DNA of 64,000 nucleotides from Trema orientale (lineage: Eukaryota; Streptophyta; Magnoliopsida; Rosales; Cannabaceae): the NCBI GenBank assembly GCA_002914845.1, contig JXTC01000006.1:945731-1009730 (forward strand). Reading direction: 5' to 3'. The notes under the pieces are model-generated. The model was not told where the DNA came from. It searched no databases and saw only the letters and a program-made list of their open reading frames with translations. Made by a program: the position numbers and the translations under genes. How positions within the stretch are numbered: the stretch's first letter is position 1; each line of letters opens with the position of its first letter. Shown here in pieces: positions 38,893 through 50,879 of the stretch.

Positions 38893-41554
38893 CTAAGCTC
38901 CATGGAGATGTTTGATTGCATCAAAGGGTTTTCTGTGCTCTTTTTGAACCTAATAAGAAACAAACAATGTTATTTTTCAGAAGAAAAGTGCAATCATCGC
39001 TTGTGATTCAGAATATTTAGAGAACTGATAGAAGTACCTGTGCCTCTAATTCAGCAATTCTCTGTAGAGACGCTTGTTCAATGCAAGCACGGCGTTTACG
39101 CTCTTCTTCCAGCAAATCAGTAATTTGGTACCTAAGCTCAGCCATTTCTTGTGCCAGATCCTCTGCTTCATCTTTTGCCTTCAACTTTTCTTCTCTCAGC
39201 TCATCCTAATAATCATGCATAATTCAAGATCTAGAAGTTACAGTCAATTGGGAATGATGAAAACAAAAACCTGCAAAACTCGGAAAAGAAGAGAACCTAC
39301 TAGAATGAAACCCCACTAAAAGATGAATGTAGATCTCTTGTGTTCAATGCAATTATGCCATACCTTAAGTTGCTTCACAAGAAGTTCGTATTCTTCAATT
39401 TGCTTCGACATATTTTCCATTTTCTCCATAATATCTCCATCGGGCTCCAGAACCATTTCTAGCTTTGAAATCAGTGAACTTAAGACTTCTTCACATGTGC
39501 TTCAAATACCACCAAAATATTATATGTATGTTAAACAGGAACTGTATAGTACAGAAGCATAACTCAGAGAAAATGTGTATGAAAAATCATAAAGAAAGAA
39601 ATAATTAATAGATACCTCATATCTTTTGACATAAAGAATTTGCTCTCTAGTTCCTTAAATAATAGCTTCGCATTGTGTTGGGATGCGTCCTTTGCAAATC
39701 GTTTTTCAAGCTTTTGCCAAAATGTTCTTAATTTTGTTTCTGATGTGTCAAGCTTTTCCCTTAGTTCTTTATTTTCCAACTCTAGATGTTTGATAGTTTT
39801 CTGGGCATCCTGAAATTGACCCTCAAGCTCTCGAATCAACTGATTCATTTTAGCTTTTTCTTGGACAGCTTCTTCCTGGACTTTCTCAGCTTCGAAGCAA
39901 TTCTGTTCCAAGGCCACAATATCAAGCTTCATGCTCTCTATTTCACATTGGGAGTCTAATGTCGTAGATGAAATCGACTCCCGTAGTTTGTCTATGCACA
40001 CAGATGAATTATGTAATGCCACTTCCTTGTTTTCTAGTTCCTGAATCAAGAACAAGCACTCTGAGTTGGACCTCTTTAGTTCCTCCCTTAACCTTCTAAC
40101 TGCCTCCCGTAAAATTTCCATGTCTGCTAATTTCAATTCAAGGCTGCATACATGCTCTTCCAGGAAGTTTACCTCTGTGTTTCTTGCATTTAGTTGATCC
40201 TGTAGGTAATCTGTTACGAATTATGATGGGTTAAGTTTATATCTACCATTTATTTCTTAGCTAAGTTTAAAGTGTAACTGCAAATGCTCAGTAGTGGAAA
40301 CAAAATTTTGGAAATTCGAATGGGCCATGATTACTCCGAAAAAAATGAAATTTTTTTTCTCTGGATCATGCATAGAATTACCATTCTGATAAGCATCCAA
40401 TTCAAAGACTCTGAGTTTTACTTTACATAATGTCAGTTCGATAATACCAATCACAAAAATACATTACACCCAAAGAAAACTAATAAAGCAAAAGACAAGC
40501 TGAAAGAAGTACCAATTTCTTGAGAGCAGTTCATGAGCTCTTTCTCTAACATTTCAATGTGTTTCTTGTCATCTTTACGGGCTGCAGATAATGATGTCAC
40601 ATGTAGTTCTAGTCGCTGCATCATAAAAGTTCAACTAGAAAACTTAGAACAGGATATAAAGGATAAGACATGCATCATAATTTAACAGGATATAAAGGAT
40701 AAGATATGCATCATAATTTATGGTTCTAAAGCATTATACCAAAGTAAGATAATTAATGCAGCATAATGAATATTACCCTGATTAATTCAAAGCTTTGTGA
40801 TTGTGACTCTTTCAACATGTCTTTTTCTTTTCTTAGCTGCAGATAGATAAATGGATGATGCTTATTATATAACAGACAAAGTATTAAAATTTTATAGCAT
40901 TCATATACGTAAAAAAAAAAGAAAAATAAAAAAAAAAAAAGTTTCAGGCAAGGTGGTAAATTGGTCAGCAACATAATCAACTTACTAGCCAAAATATATT
41001 GTGCATACCAACTAGCATGAGAGTAAAACAGAAAGCAAGTAGCTTTAATGCCTGAACAAGTTGTTCCAGCAATGATGGAGCATACTACAGTAAGTGATAT
41101 TGGATAAAAAAATATTACATTATGCAACAATGACATCAAAGCAAAAACATATTACAGCAAGTGACAATAAGCTAAACTAAAAAGACACCAACCATCAGAA
41201 ATTAAAGAAAATGTGTGGCTCAAATCTTCTAGTCCTACTATCATCATATCATTCGAACATTCATAATGATATGTGCAGAATGAATACATTCATAAACATT
41301 TAGACTTCAATCGCTTAATAGTTCTAACTTCTAGTCACTTTATCTTACTGCTCAAGCATGATTGAGAAACATTTTGTAACTACAAATGGATTTACTAAAA
41401 ATATATCCAAGCAAAAATTTCTCCTTTTCCCAAGTACCATAATCTAAATAGTTAAACAGGACATGTAAGTTACCTCTTTACATCTTGTTCCAATCTGTAA
41501 CAGTTCGTCAACATCATAAGCATTATCGCTTTGACTCCTGCTGTGGCTAGACAT
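38893..41554 (-). CDS. Coiled-coil protein of unknown function
   Basis: Seven exons join in phase into 399 residues: 41554-41474, 40836-40777, 40615-40513, 40210-39616, 39499-39364, 39205-39038, 38949-38893 (stop TAG). The start MSSHSRSQSDNAYDVDELLQ begins the first exon. Almost the whole protein after residue ~25 is heptad-patterned coiled coil rich in Glu, Lys and Leu (for example ELENKELREKLDTSETKL). A C-terminal segment, LLEEERKRRACIEQASLQR, is followed by the tail KPFDAIKHLHGA. There is no membrane segment, signal peptide or enzyme motif. Automated annotations of such proteins usually borrow names like myosin heavy chain-like or early endosome antigen-like because of the coiled coil, which is not evidence of function. 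A structural or cytoskeletal scaffold role is plausible but unproven. The short exon structure and intact frame support a real gene. Confidence 0.85.
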
Positions 41555-42688
41555 TTTTTAAGAAATCCTACACAAATGGGCACAGGGAGTGAATACCTTT
41601 ACTGAGAAACAAACTAAAGAATCCCATCACAGAAAAATAACTGTGCCCAAAAATTACAAATCCATCCCTCACCCCTAGAGAGAGAGAGACAGAGAAATCT
41701 GAGTTTCAACAATATAAGACATGCTAGGATACCCATAATTGAAACTTTTTGGAATATAAATTTCAAGGAGAGGAAAAAAACAAAAAACACAAAAACATAA
41801 ATATCACTTACAACAGAACAAAACAAAGAATTGGCTCATTCATAGCCAAGGCTCAAGAGGGATATTTTTAATTTTTTATTTTTTATTTTTCCTTAAGTGC
41901 TTCATTTCAGAGATACAACCGGAAAGTGAAATTTTAGAACTACGGATAACAATTAATAATTTAAAGAAAAAAAAGATTATATTATATCACCTCAATGAAG
42001 TAACTCGAAATTGTGAGCATGATATACATTTTGAAAGGAGAAACAAAATCTTAAAAAAAAATAAATAAATAAAAAGTTGAAAAGAGAAGATGGGTTTGGT
42101 TTCATTTGGTTCTGCAACGAAACCCTTCGAAGGAAACTCCTGAAAATTGTAAAATTCATCAAATTCAAAATGGCACTCTACTGAACTAGCTCATAATCCA
42201 TACCTAACTTTCTTTTAACCTATGATAATCATACAATTGAAACAACTAACAAAACAATTTATTGCAATTGTAAAGCAATTCATTACAATTTATTGCAGTT
42301 GTGTATATATATACACATATATATATTATATAGAGAGAGAAGAGTTGAAGGTTTTACCTAGCGAAACATGGGTCTGAGGTTGTTGTAGTTCCAGTTTTGA
42401 ATTTTGAGAGCAAAACAGTTGGTCGATGAGTCGATTTTTTGAGAAGAAACTAATCAAATACATTGAATATTAACGGAGGACTCTAATCACTTGGTCGATA
42501 CAAAACATGCCCATCAAAAACGACATGTCGTCTTCTATTTGAAAATTTTCTGACCTTTTGACAAAAACGGTAGTGATGTCACATCATAACGTTAAGCTTA
42601 TGTGCTAAACGACATTGTTATTTGTCGTTTTCCCTTTTTAGGGAAGAGTGTTCAAAGATTATTTATTATTATTTTTTTTTGGAGGAAA
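41555..42688. other. Upstream region of the coiled-coil gene
   Basis: Contains the 5' UTR and promoter of the minus-strand gene. A purine tract (GAGAGAGAAG) near 42333 and the region ~42330-42450 look like a first non-coding exon with a donor-like site (CCTAGCG/GTAAAACC on the minus strand), so a 5' UTR intron is likely but unproven. Confidence 0.4.
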
Positions 42689-43635
42689 AGATTAATTCTA
42701 TTTTTAGCTCCTCAAGAAAAATCCAAAATTGTTTTGGTTCTTGATTCTCATAATATGCTAGAACATAATCTGTGCATATAGTTCTTCTTTTTAGATGTGC
42801 GAACCTATTTGTTTGGACTTTGGAGTTTTATTCATTCAATGACATGCATTAAGGGTTTTTATTATGACTCTATTAGTTATAGGATTTTCTTATGGAAGAT
42901 TTGTTAGATGGATTTTGAATTATTCTTAGTTATAGAACTTCGTGATGATTTTGAATTAATATTGTTAACATTTTATATGTATAATTATTTTATTTTATGA
43001 TGTAGATTATAAATTTTTATCTTATTTTTAAAAAAAAAAAATTAATTTTAGTTTTTTGAATGATATAACCGCCTAATACCGTCCAATCCACAATATATAG
43101 TTGTTGTTCAACCATAGTTTGAGGTTTTCACAAACTGCATAAAAAAATATCCAAGCTCAATCGTTGGTTGTTCGCTTTTACTTTGAATAATACTGCTATA
43201 AATTAGGGACCAAAATTGTTACAAAAAGACAAAATATCCTATGACGGAGAACTGCCGTTTACTTCATTACAATTGGAGTTTCGCTTAAGTGCCCCACTTT
43301 TTACCCTAATTTTTATAAATGCGGTGCCAATTCACCCCAATTAGAAAACAATGTTAGAAACAGAATTGACGCAATATTTGAAAAAAAATTGGAACCAAAT
43401 AACACTACTTTTGTAAATATTGGCTGTGTAGATGAAATTTTAAATGTGAGTGGATAAACGACAACTTTACGTAAAAGTTAAGAAGCTATAGGATATTTTG
43501 TCCTCACAAAAAACAACGTAAGCTAAGGTGGCAAAATATGGCATTTGAAGGCTCAAGGACCAAACTGAAACGGAAAAAAAAATTAATTCAAGGACCATTT
43601 TGATATTTTTGAGGGACTAAAATGGGGATTAACCC
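42689..43635. mobile_element. Degenerate inverted-repeat element (~950 bp)
   Basis: The left end GATTAATTCTATTTTTAGCT and the right end as reverse complement GGTTAATCCCCATTTTAGTC align, with continued similarity through CTCAA-AAAAT-CAAAAT-GGT-CTTGA. This resembles old Mutator-like MITEs. No target duplication was found, and no ORF. Borders are approximate. Confidence 0.5.
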
Positions 43636-44534
43636 TTGTTTCACAAGGCCACTTGTCTTCTTATTCTATAATTTTCTGTCATTCATGTGAAATACGACAC
43701 ATCGTTTGTTAACGAATGCGTGTTTTTCCATGACATATGGATCGAAATGTGGCTCTGTTCTGCAAATCATATTAACCACATATATTTTAATAATGGCACC
43801 AGCTGCCCCTTAAGCTTTTGTTTCTTATATTTATCAACGAGTTTTGACTTTCCTCTCCAACCAACACATATGAGTAACGAATGGATATGTGCAAATTTTC
43901 AATAGCTTTAAAAACTAATTTATGTATGTTTTGCCAGAATAGATAAGCAAAAACTTAATCGAGAAGAGCAAATGAATTAATTAATTAATTAATGTTGGCA
44001 TTGATAAATTTGAATATTTTCGTAAGGCCAAATTTATAGAGAAACTCCTCTAGAGAGCCCCTCAACAGAGACTTTGTAGTACTTAGAGGTTAGAAAGGTA
44101 TCGGACTATAGTGAAACTATCATTAGAAGCTTATGTTCTTTGTTATTCTTCTCCCTACATTTCTCACCATATGCTTTTGTTTAATTACCATAATAGAGTA
44201 AATTAGTGGTCTTGGGACAATATAATTCTCAGCTACGTAGTGAAATTTCATTTTCTGTTTAACCCCCAATTTCCCCTTTCCTCTCATCCCACTTATCAAA
44301 CACCCCAACTTAACCCTCTTTTCCATTCCCATCTTCCAAAATTTTAAGCCCTTCCCACCAAAATATAATTTTTATTAATCACCCTTATTCAATTCGATTT
44401 GAGTCAATCCTTGATGTTTCAAAATCCAACAATGAAGGTCTCCTCACTCTCATATCTATTAGCCAAATTGTAGCTTTATAAAACTCCTACGTCTCATTAC
44501 CAAAAAAGAAAAAAAAAAAAACCTCCTACGTCTT

Positions 44535-44545
44535 GTCCCACATCG
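44535..44545 (+). promoter_or_regulatory. Upstream sequence element (USE) of the 7SL gene
   Basis: GTCCCACATCG is an exact match to the plant snRNA/7SL USE consensus RTCCCACATCG. A weak TATA-like TTCATAAGT follows ~24 bp later (about 44570), the spacing associated with RNA polymerase III promoters of this class, and the RNA start is ~30 bp beyond. Confidence 0.85.
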
Positions 44546-44600
44546 AAAACACTCAAGCCAGAGTTGTACTTCATAAGTTCACAAACCAGGCCCCTTGATA

Positions 44601-44910
44601 GCCGAGCTGGGTCACGCTAGCTTGTAACTCAAGTGAGGGCACTAAGATGATCGGACTGCAGTTCGGCCCACTTGGTAGGGTTTGATGTAGGTGCATTTCG
44701 CTGGCTTGCCCGATCCAAGTCATGAGTTGGGCCATGTGACTCGAGCGAAGGCTTGAGCCGCGTGGTTCCTAGAGAGGAGGGCACCGCGTGAGGCTGGTTT
44801 CACAGAGCAGCGCAAACCTCCCGCTCATGGCAGTGGAAGGATAACGAGCCTGGCGCACCCTCAGCCCATGTTGCCGAGTAGGCCCGTCCTTGGTTGGACA
44901 ATCATCTTTT
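44601..44910 (+). ncRNA. 7SL RNA (signal recognition particle RNA)
   Basis: A GC-rich island in AT-rich DNA that matches the plant 7SL RNA pattern I know: start GCCGAGCTGG, Alu-domain segments CTTGTAACTCAAGTGAGGGC and CACTTGGTAGGGTTTGATG, then CTGGCTTGCCCGATCCAAGT. The S-domain SRP54-binding region follows as GAGGCTGGTTTCACAGAGCA and GTGGAAGGATAACG, and the end is TTGCCGAGTAGGCCCGTCC. Length about 300-310 nt is right for 7SL. The RNA scaffolds the SRP that targets secretory proteins to the ER. A matching USE, TATA-like box and T-run suggest a transcribable copy rather than a retro-copy; however, the TATA box is weak, so activity is not certain. Confidence 0.88.
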
Positions 44911-44916
44911 TTATTT

Positions 44917-44922
44917 TATTTT
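44917..44922 (+). terminator. Pol III T-run terminator of the 7SL gene
   Basis: TTTTTT directly downstream of the predicted 3' end of the RNA, as expected for RNA polymerase III termination. Confidence 0.75.
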
Positions 44923-45734
44923 TCTGAATAATTTATTTCTGAAACTATTTTTGCATGAATAATGGCCACACTTATTTTTTGATCCTCTCTCTTTTATGCA
45001 ATCGGAAACTTTGTGACAAGTATCTTCTTCAAACACAACGTGGTACCAATTAAGTATCAACTCGCTTTCACTACTTGCCTCCCTACTCGAGCTTCTCTTT
45101 TATGGTGGGTTAGGTACCTTTATCTTCCTCACTTTAGGTTTTTCAAGACACAACTTTTTTCTCCTCCTTGCATTTGGGATAATCTTCTTTACCAGTTTGG
45201 ATCTCCCTTGAGCAATTTTACTCGCCTGAATTTGAGTCTCCTAGGAGTGTTGTTATCCGGTTTAAGGTTGAATAATGTGCTCTCCTTAAGTTGAGCTTCT
45301 GAATAATGCCCAAACGAGTTTTACTGCCCTGATCCTATGTTCCGCTTGAAAATTGACTTATCTTCTTCTCAGTTGCCTTTATCTGATGCAAGCCTAAGCA
45401 AATTTAGTTTTAAGGACTTACTGACTGTTGGGTAAAAGACATGAGTGTTTGTTACGGTTTTGCAACAATTATTAAACTAAACCATTTGTACTGTGAATAT
45501 ACTAGGAGGAGGCAATAGAATGTGTCAAATAATTCAAATGAAGCGTATAAATATTATTATCAACAATCAAGATCAATAGTGAATAGAGGTTGACGTGTAA
45601 GCCGCCGCCCACCCATCCCCCTTCCCCCACCCCCCAAAAAAAAAAAATTCAGGGAAAAAAAAAACGAAAACTCTCTCAATACATACAAAAGAAATTGTAA
45701 ATTTGCAGTTCAGGTTAGGCAAGCAATTTCATTG
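44923..45734. other. Spacer between 7SL and a MITE cluster
   Basis: No gene supported. A 93-codon open frame at 45013-45294 shows no recognisable motif and is bounded by nothing gene-like. C-rich and A-rich short runs occur at 45600-45665. Confidence 0.4.
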
Positions 45735-46105
45735 GAGTGTAAGAACACTATTTTTTACTATTTTTCACACTTTTTTATCTCATTGATTAGCATGTAGACT
45801 CTACTAAAATATCAGCCCACATGACATGACAAGTAGTGAGATAGAAAAGTGTAAAAGAGAGTTAAAAATAGTTGCCACCAATACTCTTTTTCACTCTCTT
45901 TCACATGTCTCACTATAACATTCCTCTCTTTTATACTTTCATGTCTCACTGCTTGACATGTGGACTCCACTAAAATATTAGTGAGTCCATATGTCAAGTA
46001 GTTAGACATGAAAGTGTAAAAGAATCTCATGTCAAGTACATTCCACTAAAATATCAATCACATGATAAGCAGTGAGACATGAAAGCGTAAAGAGGGTAAA
46101 AAAGG
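45735..46105. repeat. Cluster of related short inverted-repeat MITE copies
   Basis: At 45735-45888 the ends (GTGTAAGAACACTATTTTTTAC and GTTAAAAATAGTTGCCACCA) are inverted copies. Further hairpin copies follow at ~45930-46025: CTTTTATACTTTCATGTCTC against GACATGAAAGTGTAAAAG. A third partial copy runs to ~46105. The copies share the TGACATG and ACTCYACTAAAATAT blocks. This looks like repeated insertion or tandem rearrangement of one MITE family. It sits just past the 3' end of the zinc-finger gene. Confidence 0.6.
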
Positions 46106-46173
46106 GACAGACAAAATCCCAACTTCAATTTCCCAATATACACGTAAATTCAAGTCCTGCTAGCAGTGTCTAG

Positions 46174-48265
46174 TTAAGGACCTGGGATAGCTATTCCAGC
46201 TTGTGATTGTTTCTTCAACATATCTAAATGCTTCTGCCCACCAAGATGGGAATTGAAAACTGTCTCGCTATTGCATACCACATTGCATATGGTGCACATT
46301 CTAATGGCACCAGCTGCTCCTCCAGCTTCTATAACTTTACGCATCTTCATTTCCAAATTCTCTTCTCCAGCCTTATTCGATGTGTTTACAATTGTGTTCT
46401 TATGGGCTTCAGGGTTTTCTGTCGGACCAATTATTAGAATTGTTGAAGCCGATGATGAATCTGTCGAGGAAGAAGTATTGTTTAGCTTTCTCAGCTTCTC
46501 CAGGTTCTTCTGGTGCTTCTTTCCAGATAAGTGAGCCACATATGAATCATTGCTGTTGCTGTTGACTTTGCAAACATCACACCATACAGACTGAACGATC
46601 TTGACTTTCTTTGGGACTTTCTTCCAAGTTCCATCAAATTGAGATCGAACTGCCGCAAAGTATGGCCCAATTTCACCTAAAGCTGCTAAACCAGCCTACC
46701 AGTAAAAAATAAAAAAATAAATAAAAGGAAGGAATTCAGGACTACAAATCTTTTAACACAAAATGAATTGATGAGTCGTTCATAAGTAACAAAACAGCCT
46801 TGCGGGAACTACAACTATTGATCTAAATCTTACAATGCATAGAGTCACAGGTAACCTTAAAAGCTTAGCACAACAAATATCAACCATCACTGGCTCTGTA
46901 TGAAAACAATTCCTAAAAATATTATTTTTAAAATAAACAAGAAGTTTTAAGAATTTAATTTTATTTACATAAACCCAACATCGTTATTGAAATAGACAAA
47001 CCAAATACTGCAAATGCATGGACGTTTCGAATGTATAGCAGCTGGTAGATATCGGAAGCAAAATCTTGAATAGCAAAGACAATGAGAATCACTACGTATT
47101 ATTTGCATCCCACTAAAAGGCTAATGACACTCTTTTAATTCACCTGAACCGCATGCTTCTTCCCGGCCATATGCGTATTGAAAACTTCTTGGCTATTGCA
47201 AACAACATTGCAGATTGTGCATACCCTTATAGAATCTACCGCTGTACCACTCTTCAAAAGTTGCCATCTTTTTGTCTCCAAATCCGCACTAGCAGCAGCA
47301 GCCGAAGTTTGGTTTGGAAAACTGGTATTGTTGATTGTAATAGAGCCAGTCAGCAGTGCAGTGGTGGGATTACTTTTCATTTGCAAATTCTTACTGTGTT
47401 TCTTACCCAATAAATGCTTCTCATAAACATCTCTAGTGTTACAATCAACATTGCAAACGTCACACCGTACAGTCTGACTGACCTTAGCTTGCTGAGTAAT
47501 AAAATTGTTCGTTCCATCAGTTGCCAGAGGTTGATGCTGCCAACTGCTGTTCCCAGAGGAATTTGAGCTTGTGGACAGAAGTGAATTCTCATTCCCAGAC
47601 GTCACAATCTGCAAGCAATAAGATACAGATTTAAGATTCAAAAATGGAGACAGCAAAATATACACACACAATATAGGTAGGTTAGTTATAAATATATGGG
47701 CAATACCAACTTAGCTAATCTAAAAACGAAAAATGGAAAACTAAACTAAACTAATTGGCACACTTCAATAAGAAAGTCCTACCAAATTCTCCACTCACAC
47801 AATACCATTCAACAGACACAAACCTCAAAGCACAAGGAAACCAAAAGCACAAGATCACAAAAACAAATCAAACCCAACTCAAACGTTTGATTTTCCAATC
47901 AAAATTCACATCGAACCTCAAAATCAATAAAAGAACAAACAAAAAACCAAATTCTCCATAGGCCAATTAAACAACTTGAAACAAAAAATGAAAAATAAAA
48001 CACTCACAGCATCATATCTGATGGGTGCAGCTTGTTTGACAACCCAATTTCGAGACGCAGCATTTGGGTCTTCACCAAACGACGCTTGGGCTTGGAATCC
48101 AACATAGGTCAATGGGTAGGAACCCGAATTGGCATATGGGTCAGTTCCGGGTGGGTGAATGCACGGCTCGGAGGTTAGTGGTTGAGGAAAAGACAAGAAA
48201 GGGTTATTAGGGTTCGTGGGGTGAGACTGGTTAGGGAAATTATAGGACCAATTGGGACCAAACAT
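46174..48265 (-). CDS. Protein with four U1-type C2H2 zinc fingers (putative RNA-binding)
   Basis: Three exons join in phase into 414 residues: 48265-48008, 47608-47144, 46695-46174. The first ~86 residues are Pro/Ser/Asn-rich (MFGPNWSYNFPNQ). Four fingers of the U1/matrin subtype (C-x2-C then H-x5-H) lie at ~135-157 (CDVCNVDCNTRDVYEKHLLG), ~216-238 (CTICNVVCNSQEVFNTHMAG), ~280-302 (CDVCKVNSNSNDSYVAHLSG) and ~375-397 (CTICNVVCNSETVFNSHLGG), each followed by a K/Q-K-H. Fingers 1 and 3 resemble each other, as do 2 and 4, suggesting a finger pair was duplicated. U1-type fingers in ZFR, ZNF346 and related proteins bind double-stranded or structured RNA; that role is inferred for this protein. Other names in use for plant relatives include UBP1-associated-like or zinc finger RNA-binding-like. 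Confidence 0.9.
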
Positions 48266-48385
48266 TTGAGAGTCTGAATCTGATGTGAGAGGGAGTTTTG
48301 AAATTTATGATTTTTTTTTTCCCTTTCTTTTTTGGGCTCTGGATTGGAATTGAAATTGAAATTGAAATTAAAATTAAAATTAGGA

Positions 48386-48438
48386 ATAGGGTTAGGGTTT
48401 AGTAGTTCGGACTTGGGGGAATAAGGTTTAGGGTTTTT
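48386..48438 (-). promoter_or_regulatory. Telobox-like motifs in the zinc-finger gene leader
   Basis: On the minus strand AAACCCTAACCCTAT (48387-48401) and AAAAACCCTAAACC (48424-48437) lie ~120-170 bp upstream of the start codon. AAACCCTA teloboxes are common near transcription starts of plant genes for translation and growth, and bind Myb-type telomere-repeat factors. Function here is inferred. Confidence 0.55.
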
Positions 48439-49123
48439 CTGCTTTGATAAGAAAAAAGAAAAAAGTGTACATATGCTGCTAAAGTCATGGATGACGCCAT
48501 GGAAGTTGCATACTCTGCAACAGTGCAAATAGCAGACGAATCTCGGGTGTCGACAGAGACACACACCCAAAAAAAAAAAAAAAAGAAAAAAAAGAAAAAA
48601 GAAAAAGGAAAGGGTTGGGTTGAGATTTGGGCCTAACATAAAGCTCATTTAGCTAGTTGGACTTTAGGTGGTTCAGCTAACTTCATGGGAGATTTGACAG
48701 AAATAGGATTAATAAGATAAAGAGCAAATTAAGGAATACACGACGTTTTAAAGAAGGAGGGGCTACGGTAGGAGCGTCTCTATGTAAGGCTATACATCGT
48801 TTGATGGGAGCGTCCCTAATATATAAGGCCATACATCGTTTGATGGGAATCTGTGACGCCCTTTAAAGAAATATATCAAATATACGGTATACCTTTTTTT
48901 ATAATTTTCATACGGCGTTCTATTGATAAATGCCATTTTCTGGAACTTTTCAATTAAAGCGTTTCTGAAACTGAAAATTAGGGCGCTAAAGGGGTTTCTC
49001 TTCTTCTTCGACCTTCAGAGCTTAATATCTCTTAAATTTGATACATTCTTCAAGATCGAACATTGGAGTATTATGCTTGTCGCTATCCTTCCTTTTTCAG
49101 TCGATTTTTATTGACTTTTATCT

Positions 49124-49260
49124 ATGGTTGCTAGATTTTCAGTCATGGCTGTAATGCAAACAAGTTCAAGATCTCATGCTCCAAAATCGAAATTCAAGTT
49201 CAAGAAGTTTCGGTTAGATCCAGATTATCAGAAGGCTTCTATCCCTCAAAATTGTAAAGG
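49124..49260 (+). pseudogene. Exon-like fragment, possibly captured from a host gene
   Basis: A frame starting at 49124 or the in-frame ATG at 49145 encodes a basic peptide with HAPKSKFKFKKFRLDPDYQK and ends at a plausible donor (AAAG/GTACTT at 49260). No continuation in phase was found downstream. The base composition is coding-like compared with its surroundings. I do not recognise the family. It could be the first exon of a lost gene, a fragment carried by the surrounding element, or chance. Confidence 0.3.
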
Positions 49261-49892
49261 TACTTTAGTTTTTTCCTTTTTTTTTCATCTTATTTTTATT
49301 TGGTTTCTTTTAACTACTTTTCTTATTGTTACTAATTTTATTTGACATTCATTATTTTTATCTGGGCATGATGTTGAACTAATTTTCTCATTTAAGATGC
49401 TTTTTGAATGAATGAAAATGTGATTAAGTTATTATCAATTAGTTGGTTACTGCTAGAATAAAATAATTTTTCTATCTGGTTAGTTTCCTCGTATTGGCTT
49501 CCATTAGAGTAGTAACTAGTTTGGTTTACTCTCCTAATTAACTATTTTTGATATTAGATTAGTAATTAGTTTGACTTCTAGAATAGTACGTAGCTATGTA
49601 AGTATTGTTTTCTAGTTTTGTTTTTCAGTAAATGGTTACTAGAATGTTTTATAGTTTTTGGTTCCCTTCTTAGGGAATAACTGGAAACTAAAATTTTTAC
49701 AATTATTCAGATTTGGTTACCATCACAATCTTTTAGGTTTTTCGTTTTTGCGTTTTATTTAATTTTCTATTTTTTTCTTTAATTTTTTTAAAACAATTAA
49801 ACATGAGAACTGTTTTCATTCTAAGATTATGTTTTCAGGATTTTGTTGCTAATTTCATCTCTTTGGTTCAATCTCAACAGCATTGCATAAGT

Positions 49893-50002
49893 CAAATTGA
49901 GTGATGGGCAAGCTTCTCGTATATACAGTTATAGACATGGTTTAGGAGGCTTTGCAGCTAAATTGACCGATCGACGGGCAAGCTTTCCAAATATCTAGTT
50001 AG
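49893..50002. repeat. Imperfect two-copy direct repeat, ~67-bp offset
   Basis: AAATTGAGTGATGGGCAAGC (49894) recurs in diverged form as AAATTGACCGATCGACGGGC plus AAGC (49960), each followed by TT-C-and an ATAT-CAGTTA/CTAGTTA stretch. It lies inside the large inverted-repeat element. Confidence 0.6.
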
Positions 50003-50879
50003 TTTCTAAACTATTTTCTAGAAATTTTAAGAATTGAATATGAAAGTTATAGAATTGAATGTGAATGAATATGGATAATTTTGTATAGAGTGATGCTTAA
50101 AGTAAGTTTGGTGTTTTAGAAGTGTAAATTATTTCCCCAAGTACTAAAAATTGCTCTTGGTTGTATCCATCTATTGTTTTCTCGAACTCTGCCATATGTA
50201 CGGCCAATCTTAAATGAAGTATATATCAATTAGGATAATGGTTTTATGTAGGTCTATACCTCTTCTGGTGATTGTCATTAGATCTTGTGACAATGTTATT
50301 TAAAGGCAAGAATGGTTCTCTCATTTTTTTCTTTATACTGCAAGCTTTATAGATTTTTGTCTCTTTTAAAAAATCACGTTTATTTGTTTTTGCTAACTAT
50401 AAATTCTGATAGCTATATATAAATTCTTGTATTGATCTCGAAAAAGCAGTTTATGATGTTTGTTTCGAATAGTTCTCCAAAGTGATGATCATAGTAAAAT
50501 GAAGGTCATTTTGTATCCCAAACTAGTTCTTTTGTTTTTATTTTGTTGATTTTATCGATCTGACACTTGTTCTATGAATTTGACCAGAATGCAATATAAT
50601 ATTTAATACCTTTGATCTCTGGTGGAAGAAAGATATGCTTGTTTGTGGTAACTGGAACTAGTCATTGGGGGCACTTTCTCAGGGTTTCATTTTCAACATA
50701 AGCTTTTGGAACTCCTCTAGGTGTAGTTTTCCATTCTTGATTGTTGGACTTATTTGTATTTGTGTAGTTTATTTTCTTGTTTTCATAAGCTGAGTTGTTG
50801 TAATTTTACTAATAAGGTACCTAGATTTGATTATAATAATGAGATAAAATGTTCAATTATTTTAGCTTGTTTTCTCCTA

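Noticed and set aside
45013-45294. 93-codon open frame near the 7SL gene
   Set aside because: No recognisable domain, no splice partners and no supporting promoter; likely chance.
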